Assembly (NCBI RefSeq): GCF_018310695.1
Contig: NZ_JAGXCY010000003.1
Span: 1 to 64,000 of the forward strand
Direction of reading: 5' to 3'
Source: Paenibacillus sp. Marseille-Q4541
GTDB lineage: Bacteria; Bacillota; Bacilli; Paenibacillales; Paenibacillaceae
Length of the DNA: 64,000 nt
Positions 54,022 to 63,723 of the stretch are shown here, piece by piece. The notes below the pieces were generated by a model that saw nothing but the letters and a program-made list of their open reading frames with translations, searched no databases and was not told the DNA's origin. Numbering within the stretch: position 1 is the stretch's first letter; every line of letters starts with the position of its first letter. Made by a program: the position numbers and the translations under genes.

Positions 54022-55692
54022 ATGGCAACGGTGATATCCATCTTTGTGACGCTTCTCATTGTTTTGCTCCTTGCGCGTCCCATGGGACTTTATATAGCAA
54101 GTGCGTTTAACTACGAAAAAAATAAAACTGACCGGTGGTTTGGGTGGATTGAATCTCCCGTTTACCGTTTAAGTGGGATCAAAATGGTGAATCAGACCTG
54201 GAAGCAATATGCTACTGCTTTTGTTCTCAGTAATACGGTAATGATCTTTATCGTATATCTCATCTTTCGTTTTCAAGGTCATCTACCGCTGAATCCGAGT
54301 GGAATATCCGGTATGGAGCCTACAACTGCTTTCAATACAGCCATAAGTTTTATGACGAACACGAATCTCCAGCATTACAGCGGAGAATCCGGACTCAGTT
54401 ACTTCTCTCAAATGATTGCGATCGTATTTTTAATGTTCACTGCTCCTGCCTCGGCATTTGCTGCAGTCATTGCTTTTATTCGAGGGATTTCTGGTAAGCC
54501 ACTTGGTAACTTTTTTGTGGATTTGGTTCGGAGTATTACGAGAATTCTGCTACCGATAGCTTTTATCACAGCCTTGTTGTTCATTGCAGCAGGCGTTCCA
54601 CAGACGCTCAAACCGACGGCTGTAGCTACCACGGTGGAGGGGACTATACAAGAAATAGCTAGAGGTCCAGTAGGGTCGTTTCTTTCGATTAAAGAGCTAG
54701 GGAATAACGGCGGCGGTTTTTTCGGTGTCAATTCAGCACATCCATTTGAGAATCCAAACGGATTTTCGAATCTGCTTCAAATGGTATTGATGCTGCTCGT
54801 TACTACCTCACTGCCTTTCGCATATGGAAAAATGGTAGGGAATAAAAAACAAGGGCGTGTATTATTCATATCCATGGCGGTCATGTTCCTTGTACTCATG
54901 GGAGCATCACTCGCAGCGGAGAGTAGTGGAAATCCAGCTCTTCAGTCACTGGCTGGCCAGCAAGAAGCAGGGAGCATGGAAGGGAAAGAAACTAGGTTTG
55001 GCGTAGCATTATCTTCATTATATTCCGTTGTTACGACGGCGTCAGAGACCGGTGCAGTCAATACGATGCACGATACGCTAACACCGATTGGCGGACTGAT
55101 TACCCTAGCTAATATGATGCTGAATACGGTATTTGGCGGCATGGGTGCTGGATTTCTCAATGTATTGATGTACGCACTAATTGCGGTCTTCTTGTCGGGA
55201 CTTATGGTGGGGAGGACACCAGAGTTTCTCGGTAAAAAGCTGGAAGGTAAGGAAATGAAGCTGATTGCGATTTGTTTGCTGATTCAGCCTTTGTTGATTC
55301 TAGCTCCAACGGCACTGGCGCTATTTACGAATGCAGATACCATATCCAATCCAGGTTTTCATGGATTATCTCAAGTGCTGTATGAATACACCTCATCGGC
55401 AGCGAATAATGGTTCAGGATTTGAAGGATTGGGTGATGCAACGCCCTTCTGGAACATATCAACGGGTGTTGTGATGTATTTAGGACGTTACCTCTCCATC
55501 GTAATGCTGCTTGCTGTAGCGGGATCGCTGTCAGAGAAGAAAGCAGTACCTGTGACGATTGGTACATTCCGGACGGATACGGGATTATTCGCTGGTGTCT
55601 TTGTAGGTACTGTGCTGATCGTAGGGGCTTTGACTTTCTTCCCGGCATTGGTACTTGGTCCGATAGCTGAACATCTCACATTGACTCCTTAA
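54022..55692 (+). CDS. kdpA: KdpA, potassium-channel-like subunit
   Basis: A 556-residue, ten-helix membrane protein that binds and passes potassium in the KdpFABC P-type ATPase. The four selectivity-loop repeats are recognisable, including NTNLQHYSGES, GNNGGGFFGVNSAHP, SETGAVNTMHD and NNGSGFEGLG. Length is standard. GGAGGACTTATTCAT leads to the ATG. It is first of the three large kdp genes behind the c-di-AMP riboswitch. Confidence 0.97.
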   Translation: MATVISIFVTLLIVLLLARPMGLYIASAFNYEKNKTDRWFGWIESPVYRLSGIKMVNQTWKQYATAFVLSNTVMIFIVYLIFRFQGHLPLNPSGISGMEPTTAFNTAISFMTNTNLQHYSGESGLSYFSQMIAIVFLMFTAPASAFAAVIAFIRGISGKPLGNFFVDLVRSITRILLPIAFITALLFIAAGVPQTLKPTAVATTVEGTIQEIARGPVGSFLSIKELGNNGGGFFGVNSAHPFENPNGFSNLLQMVLMLLVTTSLPFAYGKMVGNKKQGRVLFISMAVMFLVLMGASLAAESSGNPALQSLAGQQEAGSMEGKETRFGVALSSLYSVVTTASETGAVNTMHDTLTPIGGLITLANMMLNTVFGGMGAGFLNVLMYALIAVFLSGLMVGRTPEFLGKKLEGKEMKLIAICLLIQPLLILAPTALALFTNADTISNPGFHGLSQVLYEYTSSAANNGSGFEGLGDATPFWNISTGVVMYLGRYLSIVMLLAVAGSLSEKKAVPVTIGTFRTDTGLFAGVFVGTVLIVGALTFFPALVLGPIAEHLTLTP

Positions 55693-55758
55693 CAAGAATG
55701 GGATCTTGTGAACTTTAGCGAACTGTCATAAATATAAGATTAATGGAGGAAATACGGC

Positions 55759-57786
55759 ATGGGACAGAAGAAATCCTTGTTGAATAAAGCACTGGTTCAA
55801 AAAGCCATGAAAGAAGCCGTCTATAAATTAGACCCAAGGGTAATGGTTCGTAACCCGATCATGTTTGTTGTAGAAATTGGACTCATCATTACTCTTTTTC
55901 TGATTGCCGTTCCGGACGCATTCGGTACGCAGGGATCACGGGGCTTTAATATCACAGTGGCAATCATATTACTTTTCACCGTATTATTCGCGAATTTTGC
56001 CGAGGCATTGGCTGAAGGCCGAGGGAAAGCACAAGCCGATACGCTGAAAAAGACGAAACAGGAAATTACAGCGAACAAAATGTCAGGAGATCAAATGAAA
56101 TTGGTTCCTTCTACAGAACTTCGAAAAGGGGATATCGTGTACGTATCTCAAGGGGAATGGATTCCGGGTGACGGGGAAGTCATCGAAGGGTTAGCTTCAG
56201 TAGATGAATCAGCCATCACAGGTGAGTCGGCTCCTGTTATTAAAGAAGCTGGGGGAGATTTCAGCTCAGTAACCGGAGGAACACGAGTGGTGAGTGACAG
56301 CATTAAGGTTCGCATCACAAGCGATCCGGGAGAATCTTTTCTTGATCGTATGATTTCCTTGGTAGAAGGAGCAAAACGCCAAAAAACACCAAATGAAATT
56401 GCGTTAAACACCGTGTTAACAAGTCTTACAATGATATTTATGATGGTTGTTGTTACGCTCCCATTTTTCGCAAACTATTTGGAAATCGAACTTGAAATTC
56501 CAATTCTCATTGCGCTGCTCGTGTGTCTTATTCCAACCACAATCGGGGGGCTATTATCTGCAATCGGAATCGCGGGGATGGACAGAGTAACCCAATTCAA
56601 CGTTTTAGCCATGTCCGGTAAAGCTGTAGAAGCTTCAGGTGACATAAATACGATCATTTTGGATAAGACAGGAACCATCACCTTTGGTAACCGGATGGCG
56701 AGTGAATTTATTCCAGTAGGTGAGCATTCGCTAACTTCCGTTGCTGAGTGGGCTGCCATCAGTTCGGTAAAAGACGAAACGCCGGAAGGGCGTTCTGTGC
56801 TTGAACTTATGAAAAAGCAGTCGCTTACTTACGATGCTGCTATAGCATCTGGCTCAGAATTCATTGAATTTAAGGCAGAGACAAGAATGAGCGGTATGGA
56901 CCTTCAAGATGGTAGGAAAGTACGTAAAGGTGCCGTCGATGCAGTTAAAAAGTGGGTTCTTCAGCAAGGTGGATCGATACCGGCGAATCTGGATTCGAAC
57001 AGCGACGCCATCTCCACGGCCGGGGGTACACCGCTTGCGGTTGCTGTAGATAGAGAGATTTATGGTCTGATTTATTTGAAAGATACGGTGAAACCCGGGA
57101 TGAAAGAAAGATTTGATCAGCTTCGGGAGATGGGTATAAAAACAATCATGTGTACCGGTGATAATCCCCTGACCGCAGCAACGATTGCGCGGGAAGCAGG
57201 TGTGGATGACTATATTGCTGAAAGTACACCAGAGGATAAAATTGCCGTTATTCGGCGTGAGCAAGCGGAAGGCAAACTGGTCGCCATGACAGGTGACGGT
57301 ACTAATGATGCCCCAGCACTTGCCCAAGCCGACGTAGGGATTGCAATGAATAGCGGTACGGTAGCTGCCAAGGAAGCAGCGAATATGGTCGATCTGGACT
57401 CAGATCCATCGAAAATTATTGAAGTGGTTGCCATCGGTAAACAGCTTCTAATGACGAGAGGAGCACTAACTACGTTTAGTATCGCAAACGATATTGCTAA
57501 ATATTTTGCGATCATCCCAGCGATGTTTATGCTCGCTATTCCTGAGCTGGAAGTTCTCAATATTATGAAGCTTGGTTCACCAACTTCAGCGATTTTATCA
57601 GCACTTATTTTTAATGCTATTATCATTCCGCTATTAATTCCGCTTGCGATGAAAGGAATCCGGTATAGAAAGGTAAGTACTTCGGGCTTGCTAACTCGTA
57701 ACTTGCTGATCTATGGAGTGGGCGGGGTCATTGTTCCTTTTATCGGTATCAAATTACTTGACTTAATCGTTCACATTTGGGTGTAG
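55759..57786 (+). CDS. kdpB: KdpB, P-type ATPase catalytic subunit
   Basis: A 675-residue P-type ATPase. Phosphorylation motif DKTGTIT (Asp about residue 302), actuator TGES, hinge [12 protein letters not shown] and nucleotide-domain TPEGRS are intact, and the KdpB-specific membrane Asp/Lys segment ([13 protein letters not shown], about residue 580) is present. GGAGGAAATACGGC precedes the ATG. It is followed by kdpC after 17 bp. Confidence 0.97.
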   Translation: MGQKKSLLNKALVQKAMKEAVYKLDPRVMVRNPIMFVVEIGLIITLFLIAVPDAFGTQGSRGFNITVAIILLFTVLFANFAEALAEGRGKAQADTLKKTKQEITANKMSGDQMKLVPSTELRKGDIVYVSQGEWIPGDGEVIEGLASVDESAITGESAPVIKEAGGDFSSVTGGTRVVSDSIKVRITSDPGESFLDRMISLVEGAKRQKTPNEIALNTVLTSLTMIFMMVVVTLPFFANYLEIELEIPILIALLVCLIPTTIGGLLSAIGIAGMDRVTQFNVLAMSGKAVEASGDINTIILDKTGTITFGNRMASEFIPVGEHSLTSVAEWAAISSVKDETPEGRSVLELMKKQSLTYDAAIASGSEFIEFKAETRMSGMDLQDGRKVRKGAVDAVKKWVLQQGGSIPANLDSNSDAISTAGGTPLAVAVDREIYGLIYLKDTVKPGMKERFDQLREMGIKTIMCTGDNPLTAATIAREAGVDDYIAESTPEDKIAVIRREQAEGKLVAMTGDGTNDAPALAQADVGIAMNSGTVAAKEAANMVDLDSDPSKIIEVVAIGKQLLMTRGALTTFSIANDIAKYFAIIPAMFMLAIPELEVLNIMKLGSPTSAILSALIFNAIIIPLLIPLAMKGIRYRKVSTSGLLTRNLLIYGVGGVIVPFIGIKLLDLIVHIWV

Positions 57787-57803
57787 GAAAGGGAGAATAC
57801 GTT

Positions 57804-58379
57804 ATGCGTGTATGGATGATATCGTTACGAATGAGTATCGTATTTATGATATTGCTCGGTCTGGGTTACAATCTCGTTGTTACGGGGATTGCACAGTTAT
57901 TCATGCCTTATCAAGCCGATGGAAGTTTAATCTACGACGATCAAAAGCAATTGGTCGGTTCTGAACTCATTGGACAGAGCTTTACAGAACCTGGGTATTT
58001 CCAGGGAAGGGTTTCTAGTATTGAATATAATGCGCTGGGTTCGGGGTCTGCCAACTACGCACCTTCTAATCCCGATCTCCTTACGCGAACTAAGGCATCG
58101 ATCGAAGCTTGGTCAAGTGAAAATCCGGATGTGCAGATATCCGAGGTGCCTCTTGAGCTGGTGACGAATTCTGGTTCGGGTTTAGATCCGCATATTAGTC
58201 CTGAAGCCGCTAGGGTGCAAATTCCAAGAATCAGTAAAGCTACAGGCATCTCACAAGAAGAACTTGAACAACTGGTCGAAAAACATATATCAGATAGACA
58301 ATTTGGATTTTTGGGAGAGCCTGTCGTTACTGTCCTGGAACTAAATCTGGACCTTCAGTCGCATCTTTCAATTCCTTAA
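57804..58379 (+). CDS. kdpC: KdpC, periplasmic-facing accessory subunit
   Basis: A 191-residue subunit with one N-terminal helix and an extracytoplasmic domain. LIGQSFTEPGYFQGRVSS, SGSANYAPSNPDL and GSGLDPHISPEAA are KdpC hallmarks. ATG at 57804 follows AAAGGGAG by ten bases and yields the usual N-terminus; an in-frame ATG at 57777 lies inside kdpB. The kdpD-like gene begins 16 bases after the stop. Confidence 0.97.
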   Translation: MRVWMISLRMSIVFMILLGLGYNLVVTGIAQLFMPYQADGSLIYDDQKQLVGSELIGQSFTEPGYFQGRVSSIEYNALGSGSANYAPSNPDLLTRTKASIEAWSSENPDVQISEVPLELVTNSGSGLDPHISPEAARVQIPRISKATGISQEELEQLVEKHISDRQFGFLGEPVVTVLELNLDLQSHLSIP

Positions 58380-58395
58380 TAGGGAGGGAGACCGC

Positions 58396-60744
58396 ATCGA
58401 GAATTATAGAAGAAAAACGCCAGAAGAGCTTCTTGAATCGATTGCAAAGCTTGGCCTAGGCAGGTTCGAAATCCTTGTAGGTGCGGTGAGTGGAACAGGT
58501 AAAACCTATCATATGCTGCTCGAAGGTCAATCTTTGAAGGAGCAAGGTGTAGATGTCGTCATCGGATCACTCAACCTTTCAAACCGAATTTCGAACGTAG
58601 AGCTAACGAAGGGGATAGAGCAGATCCCGGGAAAGCAATGGACGAGAGCCGAAAGCGAAATCTTTGATCTGGACATGGAGGCGCTCATGATTCGGAATCC
58701 GGAAGTTGTGCTTGTGGATGAACTTGCTCATCGGAATCGTCCGGAAGCCAGATACCGAACTCGATTGGAAGAAGTTGAGCAGCTTCTCAAGCAAGGAATC
58801 AGTGTAATTACGACCGTAAATGCCTATGAACTGGAAGGCATACAGCATATGGCTAAGAAGCTGACAGGGATAAAGACAAGTGAGATACTACCGAGTCACG
58901 TTCTTGAGATGGCCGATGAAGTTCGAATTGTGGATGTCACTCCTGAAAAATTACTAAGCCGGATTGAAAATGAAAATCTAGATATCAATCAAGAACAATC
59001 GGTGCTGAAAAAAGGGAATATTGCAGTTCTGCGCGAGCTCGCATTGCGGCTCGTAGCAGAAGGGGTTAGTGAATCGCTTGAGAAGCACAGGGAAGAGAAA
59101 GGATATACAGGACCTTCAGGTGCTGGTGAACGAATTCTGGTCACCGCTCAATATCATTTTAATGGTTCCATTTACATTCGCCGTGGACAACAGATTGCAA
59201 GAAGATTAAACGGAGATCTAAGAGTGGTCACTTATGTGAATCCCAAACTACCGTTATCCAAAGAGGAAGCTACATTTAAACGTGCGATGATTCAGTTGGT
59301 AGACAAAGTAGGAGGTAAATTTCAGGAGATGCCGCTCCGCCCAAGATACGGGTTTTCTGATGAAATTGTAGAATATGCTTTAAAAAATGGGGTAACCCGA
59401 ATTGTACTTGGTCATTCGAAGCAGTCTAGATGGCAGGAATTCCGTAAAGGGTCTATTATTCGAGAAGTGTTGCGAAAAATTAGAAATGTGGATGTGTTCC
59501 TCGTCGCTGATCGTGCAGATCATGATGGGGAACGTATTCTTCCTACGAAGACCATAGGAGTCGCTAGTGAAGGGGGATATAAACATCTCCGTGATACAGA
59601 AATTGTTCAAGAAAAGCTCAGTCATATCAGGCGCGGAAAATTTAAGGTGTACATTGGAGCCGCACCTGGTGTAGGTAAAACGTACACGATGCTGCGAGAG
59701 GGAAATGATCTTCTAAAGAGCGGAATTGATGTTCAAATTGGTCTATTAGAAACACATGGGCGTATAGAGACACAGGCTCAGGTTGGAGAACTGCATTTAA
59801 TTCCTACTAATAAAATAGATTACCGGGGAACCAAGCTGCAAGAGATGAATACGGAAGCTATTCTCAAAATCGCACCGGAAGTCGTCTTGGTTGATGAATT
59901 GGCTCATACCAATGTCCCTGGAAGTAAGTTGAAAAAACGTTATGAAGATGTGATGGAACTGCTGAACGCGGGCATATCGGTTATTTCTACGATGAATGTT
60001 CAGCATCTCGAAAGTTTAAATGACGCTGTGGAGCAGATAACGGGGATTCGAGTCCGCGAGACCGTTCCTGATTCAATTCTTCGTCTTGCAGATGAAGTTC
60101 AGATTGTTGATGTTGCTCCAAGAACACTACAAAAAAGAATGCAGGACGGAAAAATATATGCACGTGAAAAGGTAGGTCAAGCGTTGCAGCATTTTTTTAA
60201 AGAAGGGAATTTAATTGCATTAAGAGAACTTGCTCTCAGGGAATTAGCAGATGATGTTGATGAGAGGCTAGAAGCTTGGGAACGGAAAAACGCACTTAGA
60301 GGACCCTGGCGAAGGGAAGAGGTCATTCATGTCTGCATAGATATCAAACAGGGTGCAGACCGATTGATTCGGAGAGGGTTTCGTATTGCTCATCGGCTGA
60401 AAGCCGCTTGGTACGTTACTTATGTACAGCTAAAAGGAGCGGAAATATCCAAAGAAGGAGTACACCAGCTTCGAGAACTAGAGACGATGACGGAACGGCT
60501 TGGAGGTACATTTCGTATTGTATCTGCCGGGAACCGGCATGAAGTTGCTGAAGTCCTTATTAGACTAGCCAATGAAGAAAAGGCAACGCAAATGATACTA
60601 GGTCAGCCCATTCACCGAAAGCGAGTACGACTAGGTAGAGGTGGGAATATCGTTCAGTACATGGTTCGGCATGCGCGCCATGTCGATGTTCTTATTGTAG
60701 CGGCTTACTCTCCAATCGCTCCATCTAACGGTAAAACGTTCTGA
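58396..60744 (+). CDS. Kinase-less KdpD-like protein with two KdpD/USP modules; probable ATC start
   Basis: A 782-residue soluble protein made of two tandem copies of the N-terminal KdpD module: KdpD P-loop domain 1 (about 20-235; GAVSGTGKT, VLVDELAHRNRPE), USP domain 1 (about 245-375), KdpD domain 2 (about 410-630; IGAAPGVGKT, VLVDELAHTNVPGS), USP domain 2 (about 640-780). KdpD's membrane helices, GAF and histidine kinase are absent, and no kdpE is nearby. AGGGAGG ends about eight bases before ATC at 58396, giving the family N-terminus ENYRRKTPEELLE; no ATG, GTG or TTG is in frame until GTG at 58486, which falls inside the first P-loop. So ATC initiation is favoured. In Staphylococcus aureus the KdpD USP binds c-di-AMP. 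It is the last gene of the kdp operon. Confidence 0.85.
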   Translation: MENYRRKTPEELLESIAKLGLGRFEILVGAVSGTGKTYHMLLEGQSLKEQGVDVVIGSLNLSNRISNVELTKGIEQIPGKQWTRAESEIFDLDMEALMIRNPEVVLVDELAHRNRPEARYRTRLEEVEQLLKQGISVITTVNAYELEGIQHMAKKLTGIKTSEILPSHVLEMADEVRIVDVTPEKLLSRIENENLDINQEQSVLKKGNIAVLRELALRLVAEGVSESLEKHREEKGYTGPSGAGERILVTAQYHFNGSIYIRRGQQIARRLNGDLRVVTYVNPKLPLSKEEATFKRAMIQLVDKVGGKFQEMPLRPRYGFSDEIVEYALKNGVTRIVLGHSKQSRWQEFRKGSIIREVLRKIRNVDVFLVADRADHDGERILPTKTIGVASEGGYKHLRDTEIVQEKLSHIRRGKFKVYIGAAPGVGKTYTMLREGNDLLKSGIDVQIGLLETHGRIETQAQVGELHLIPTNKIDYRGTKLQEMNTEAILKIAPEVVLVDELAHTNVPGSKLKKRYEDVMELLNAGISVISTMNVQHLESLNDAVEQITGIRVRETVPDSILRLADEVQIVDVAPRTLQKRMQDGKIYAREKVGQALQHFFKEGNLIALRELALRELADDVDERLEAWERKNALRGPWRREEVIHVCIDIKQGADRLIRRGFRIAHRLKAAWYVTYVQLKGAEISKEGVHQLRELETMTERLGGTFRIVSAGNRHEVAEVLIRLANEEKATQMILGQPIHRKRVRLGRGGNIVQYMVRHARHVDVLIVAAYSPIAPSNGKTF

Positions 60745-60839
60745 TAGAAGGAATTGTATTGCCTAGTCCAGAAATAGTATCGTGACATCGTTGGCAAAGG
60801 AAGCTAATTATTGTTAGAGATATTGAAGGGGTTGGGGAA

Positions 60840-61691
60840 GTGAGCAATACGCGCATAGCATTCATGAACGATTTGAAAAGGATTGAGAGAGAGAAATACC
60901 AGCTTCGTGAGGGTGAGAATCTGCAGGACTTTATAAATCTCATGTTAGAATACATTGGAGACCCTGATCCTGAACTCCGGGATGAGTTAATCTATCCTAC
61001 TTTTTATACCTGGATTAGTGAGCAGGGTCGATTTACAGATTCAGAATTAAGAAATCTTTTGGAAATTCTTACGGATGAGGAACATTTATTCTATCAGATT
61101 GGGAACGTCGGAGATCAATCTGTTTTTACCCGAACGTTCTCAGTTCTACCTATCGCATTGATCATAAGATGTCATTGGCAGCAGCCATTTCTAAATCACG
61201 AACAATTTCAACATCTGAAAACAGCTCTGATTCGCTATTATATAGAAGAAAAAGATTTAAGAGGTTTGTTGCTGGAGGGAGGCTGGGCTCATAGTGCAGC
61301 CCATGGTGCTGATGCACTGGAGGAGCTGGTGCAATGTCCAGAGAGCGATCTGGTTGTGCAACTTGAAGTATTAGATGCAGTCCGAACAATGCTATGGAAT
61401 GGCGTACATATTTTCAGTGAAGAAGAGGATGAGCGAATTGCTAGCATTTTGGACACCCAGATTATACAGAACCTTGTCCCTTCAGAGAAAATGACAGATT
61501 GGATAGGGAAATTATCTACTTGTATTGAAGGACCGAGAAACCGGCGTCAGGATATTGCTAGAGTAAACAGCAAAAATGTACTGCGGAGCCTTTATTTTAG
61601 AAGAATACAAGCTCAGGGTAATAATGGGGTTACCGATGCCTTACTTACTGCTGAAAATAAGTTGAACAACTTTGCCATAGACAAATATTAA
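60840..61691 (+). CDS. DUF2785 protein
   Basis: A 283-residue helical protein of the DUF2785 family. GGWAHSAAHGADALEELV and RRQDIARVNSKNVLRSLYFR are the recognisable family stretches, and the length fits. Function is unknown. GTG start with a G-rich stretch upstream (GGGGTTGGGG) is the best candidate; the ribosome site is not strong. It sits 95 bp after the kdpD-like gene and ends at its own terminator. Confidence 0.8.
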   Translation: MSNTRIAFMNDLKRIEREKYQLREGENLQDFINLMLEYIGDPDPELRDELIYPTFYTWISEQGRFTDSELRNLLEILTDEEHLFYQIGNVGDQSVFTRTFSVLPIALIIRCHWQQPFLNHEQFQHLKTALIRYYIEEKDLRGLLLEGGWAHSAAHGADALEELVQCPESDLVVQLEVLDAVRTMLWNGVHIFSEEEDERIASILDTQIIQNLVPSEKMTDWIGKLSTCIEGPRNRRQDIARVNSKNVLRSLYFRRIQAQGNNGVTDALLTAENKLNNFAIDKY

Positions 61692-61715
61692 GTTATTGTA
61701 CTTGATCGAATGAAA

Positions 61716-61771
61716 TAGGACGAAATCAAGCAGTCAACACCATGACTGGTTTGCTTTCGTCCTATTTGTTT
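61716..61771 (+). terminator. Terminator after DUF2785 gene
   Basis: AAATAGGACGAAA and TTTCGTCCTATTT form a 13-bp perfect stem, with an inner AAGCAGTC/GACTGGTT-type pairing, before TGTTTTG. Confidence 0.82.
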
Positions 61772-61886
61772 TGCGAAGTTGATCATAATGATCCTCTCAT
61801 CGTCGAGACGTAATATTCATACATGTCCTTCGTTTGAATTGTTTTGAGGCTTGACAAAAGATAGAGCTCCTTTTAGTATTTATTTA

Positions 61887-61905
61887 TCTCGATAATCGAG
61901 ATATT
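61887..61905. promoter_or_regulatory. MarR-type operator before DHA2 exporter
   Basis: TATCTCGATAATCGAGATA is a 19-bp palindrome with one odd central base, immediately downstream of the candidate -10 box. Palindromes of the form TATCTCGA...TCGAGATA are typical of MarR-family operators controlling efflux pumps. No MarR gene lies in this window. Confidence 0.65.
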
Positions 61906-62054
61906 TGATAGACGAGATAATTTGAAGTTGAAATATTAACTTAAAATGATCTCATTTATTAAGATGAACTGGGTGGAATGTTCTGATTATTCAGAGCAAG
62001 CAAACGGAATTATGGATATTAAGAAATAGGCCAAACGTGGAGGGAAAGTGAAAC

Positions 62055-63578
62055 ATGGTAAAGGGAAATAAAATAGGCGTCATTATTACAGCTTTGTTGC
62101 TCGCCACGCTAATGGCATCGATGGATAACACCATCACAGCAACCGCCATAGGTACGATTGTTGGAGATCTGGGCGGTTTTGACAAATTAATGTGGGTCAC
62201 CTCTGCTTATATGGTAGCAGAGATGGCGGGTATGCCGATCTTCGGTAAATTATCGGATATGTATGGGCGCAAGCGATTTTTCATTTTCGGTATTGTTGTA
62301 TTTATGATTGGTTCTGCATTATGTGGTACAGCTGATTCTATCGTACAACTAAGTATATATCGCGCGATTCAGGGTATTGGCGGTGGGGCACTTGTACCGA
62401 TCGCATTCACAATCATGTTTGATGTCGTTGCTCCGGAAAATCGGGGTAAGATTGGCGGGTTGTTTGGTGCCGCATATGGGATTTCCAGCATCTTTGGTCC
62501 TCTCATAGGGGCTTATATTACGGATTATATCAATTGGAGATGGATCTTCTATATTAACTTGCCCGTTGGCCTTATTGCATTTTTGATGATTGTTTTCTTC
62601 TATAAAGAATCAGTAGAGCATTCCAAAGAAAAAATCGACTATCTTGGCGCATTTACCTTGGTAGCTTCCATTCTTTGTTTAATGTTTGCTCTTGAGCTCG
62701 GCGGTAAGGAATATGCATGGAATTCCGGCATGATTATTGGTTTGTTTACTGGCTTTGTTGCACTTATTATCGGTTTCATTTTCGTAGAGCGCCGTGCGGA
62801 TGAACCTATTATCACCTTTGGAATGTTCAAGAATCGTCTTTATACAACAAGTAATCTGATGGCTATTTTCAGCGGTGCGGCTTTTATTACTGCTTCTGTA
62901 TACATTCCGGTATTCATTCAAGGTGTGTTAGGAGGCTCAGCTACAAATTCAGGGCTTGTCCTACTTCCGATGATGGTTGGATCGGTGATTACAGCCGGTG
63001 GTGGCGGTTTCTTGCTTAACAAGTTTAATTTTCGATCTATTATGATTCCGACCTTAGCACTGCTTGTGGTTGGTACAGCTCTACTTACCACGATAACGAC
63101 GGATACTTCTCGTCTCATGATTACGATATTCATGATATTAATCGGTCTAGGAATAGGCTCTTCATTCTCTGTACTTAGTAATGCCGCAATTCATGGATTC
63201 TCAGCAAAACAAAGGGGCTCTGCAAGTTCAACGCTTAGCTTCACGCGGGAATTAGGAATGACACTAGGGATTACGGTATTCGGTATCATTCAAAGTCATC
63301 TGTTTGCGAATAAATTAACAGCCATGTTTGGCAGCGGAGCTCAAGTACCAGATAGCGTCGATCTGAGCGATCCAAGTAAAATCCTAACTCCGGGAACTAG
63401 GGAACAAATTCCTGATTCTATCCTAGAGAAGATTACGGAGGCGCTGTCTTCGTCTCTTGCACACACCTTTGCTTGGGCAATTATTCCCTCAGTCATTGCT
63501 TTGATTGCAGCTTTTGCGATGAGCAGAGAGAAATTCGATCCTGCATCTGAAATGGAAGAATACACGGCATCTCACTAA
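62055..63578 (+). CDS. DHA2-family (EmrB/QacA-type) MFS drug exporter
   Basis: A 507-residue MFS antiporter with 14 predicted helices. Motif D1-like LLATLMASMDNTITATAI at the first helix, motif A GKLSDMYGRKR between helices 2 and 3, and YRAIQGIGGGALVPIAF are typical of the DHA2 drug:H+ family. GGAGGGAAAGTGAAAC leads to the ATG. A promoter with a MarR-type operator lies upstream, so it is probably induced by toxic compounds. It ends at a terminator; no membrane-fusion partner is adjacent. Confidence 0.92.
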   Translation: MVKGNKIGVIITALLLATLMASMDNTITATAIGTIVGDLGGFDKLMWVTSAYMVAEMAGMPIFGKLSDMYGRKRFFIFGIVVFMIGSALCGTADSIVQLSIYRAIQGIGGGALVPIAFTIMFDVVAPENRGKIGGLFGAAYGISSIFGPLIGAYITDYINWRWIFYINLPVGLIAFLMIVFFYKESVEHSKEKIDYLGAFTLVASILCLMFALELGGKEYAWNSGMIIGLFTGFVALIIGFIFVERRADEPIITFGMFKNRLYTTSNLMAIFSGAAFITASVYIPVFIQGVLGGSATNSGLVLLPMMVGSVITAGGGGFLLNKFNFRSIMIPTLALLVVGTALLTTITTDTSRLMITIFMILIGLGIGSSFSVLSNAAIHGFSAKQRGSASSTLSFTRELGMTLGITVFGIIQSHLFANKLTAMFGSGAQVPDSVDLSDPSKILTPGTREQIPDSILEKITEALSSSLAHTFAWAIIPSVIALIAAFAMSREKFDPASEMEEYTASH

Positions 63579-63591
63579 CAACTTTATATGA

Positions 63592-63628
63592 ATAGGTCCT
63601 GCTAATCGTAGCGGGGCCTTTTATTTTT
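63592..63628 (+). terminator. Terminator after DHA2 exporter
   Basis: AGGTCCTGCT and AGCGGGGCCT form an imperfect ten-base stem with a short loop and a following TTTTATTTTT. Confidence 0.75.
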
Positions 63629-63723
63629 ATAAAAATGTCGATCAAGTCAGCAACAATTCACCGAAATTCATTCTGTGACATTCATGTAACATTTGTTTCC
63701 TATAATACACCCGAGGTGAGAAA

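Larger units (their letters stand above)
61692..62054. other. Intergenic region: terminator, promoter and operator
   Basis: Contains the terminator at 61716, a TTGACA -35 box at 61851 with TAGTAT at 61876 (19 bp apart), and the palindrome at 61887. A second partial half-site, ACGAGATAATTT, starts about 61914. No gene is evident. Confidence 0.55.

Noticed and set aside
56854..57327. Minus-strand 157-residue open frame
   Set aside because: Antisense to the catalytic core of kdpB; the real gene is certain.
58486..60744. GTG at 58486 as start of the KdpD-like protein
   Set aside because: It falls inside the P-loop GAVSGTGKT; the frame continues upstream to a well-placed ribosome site.
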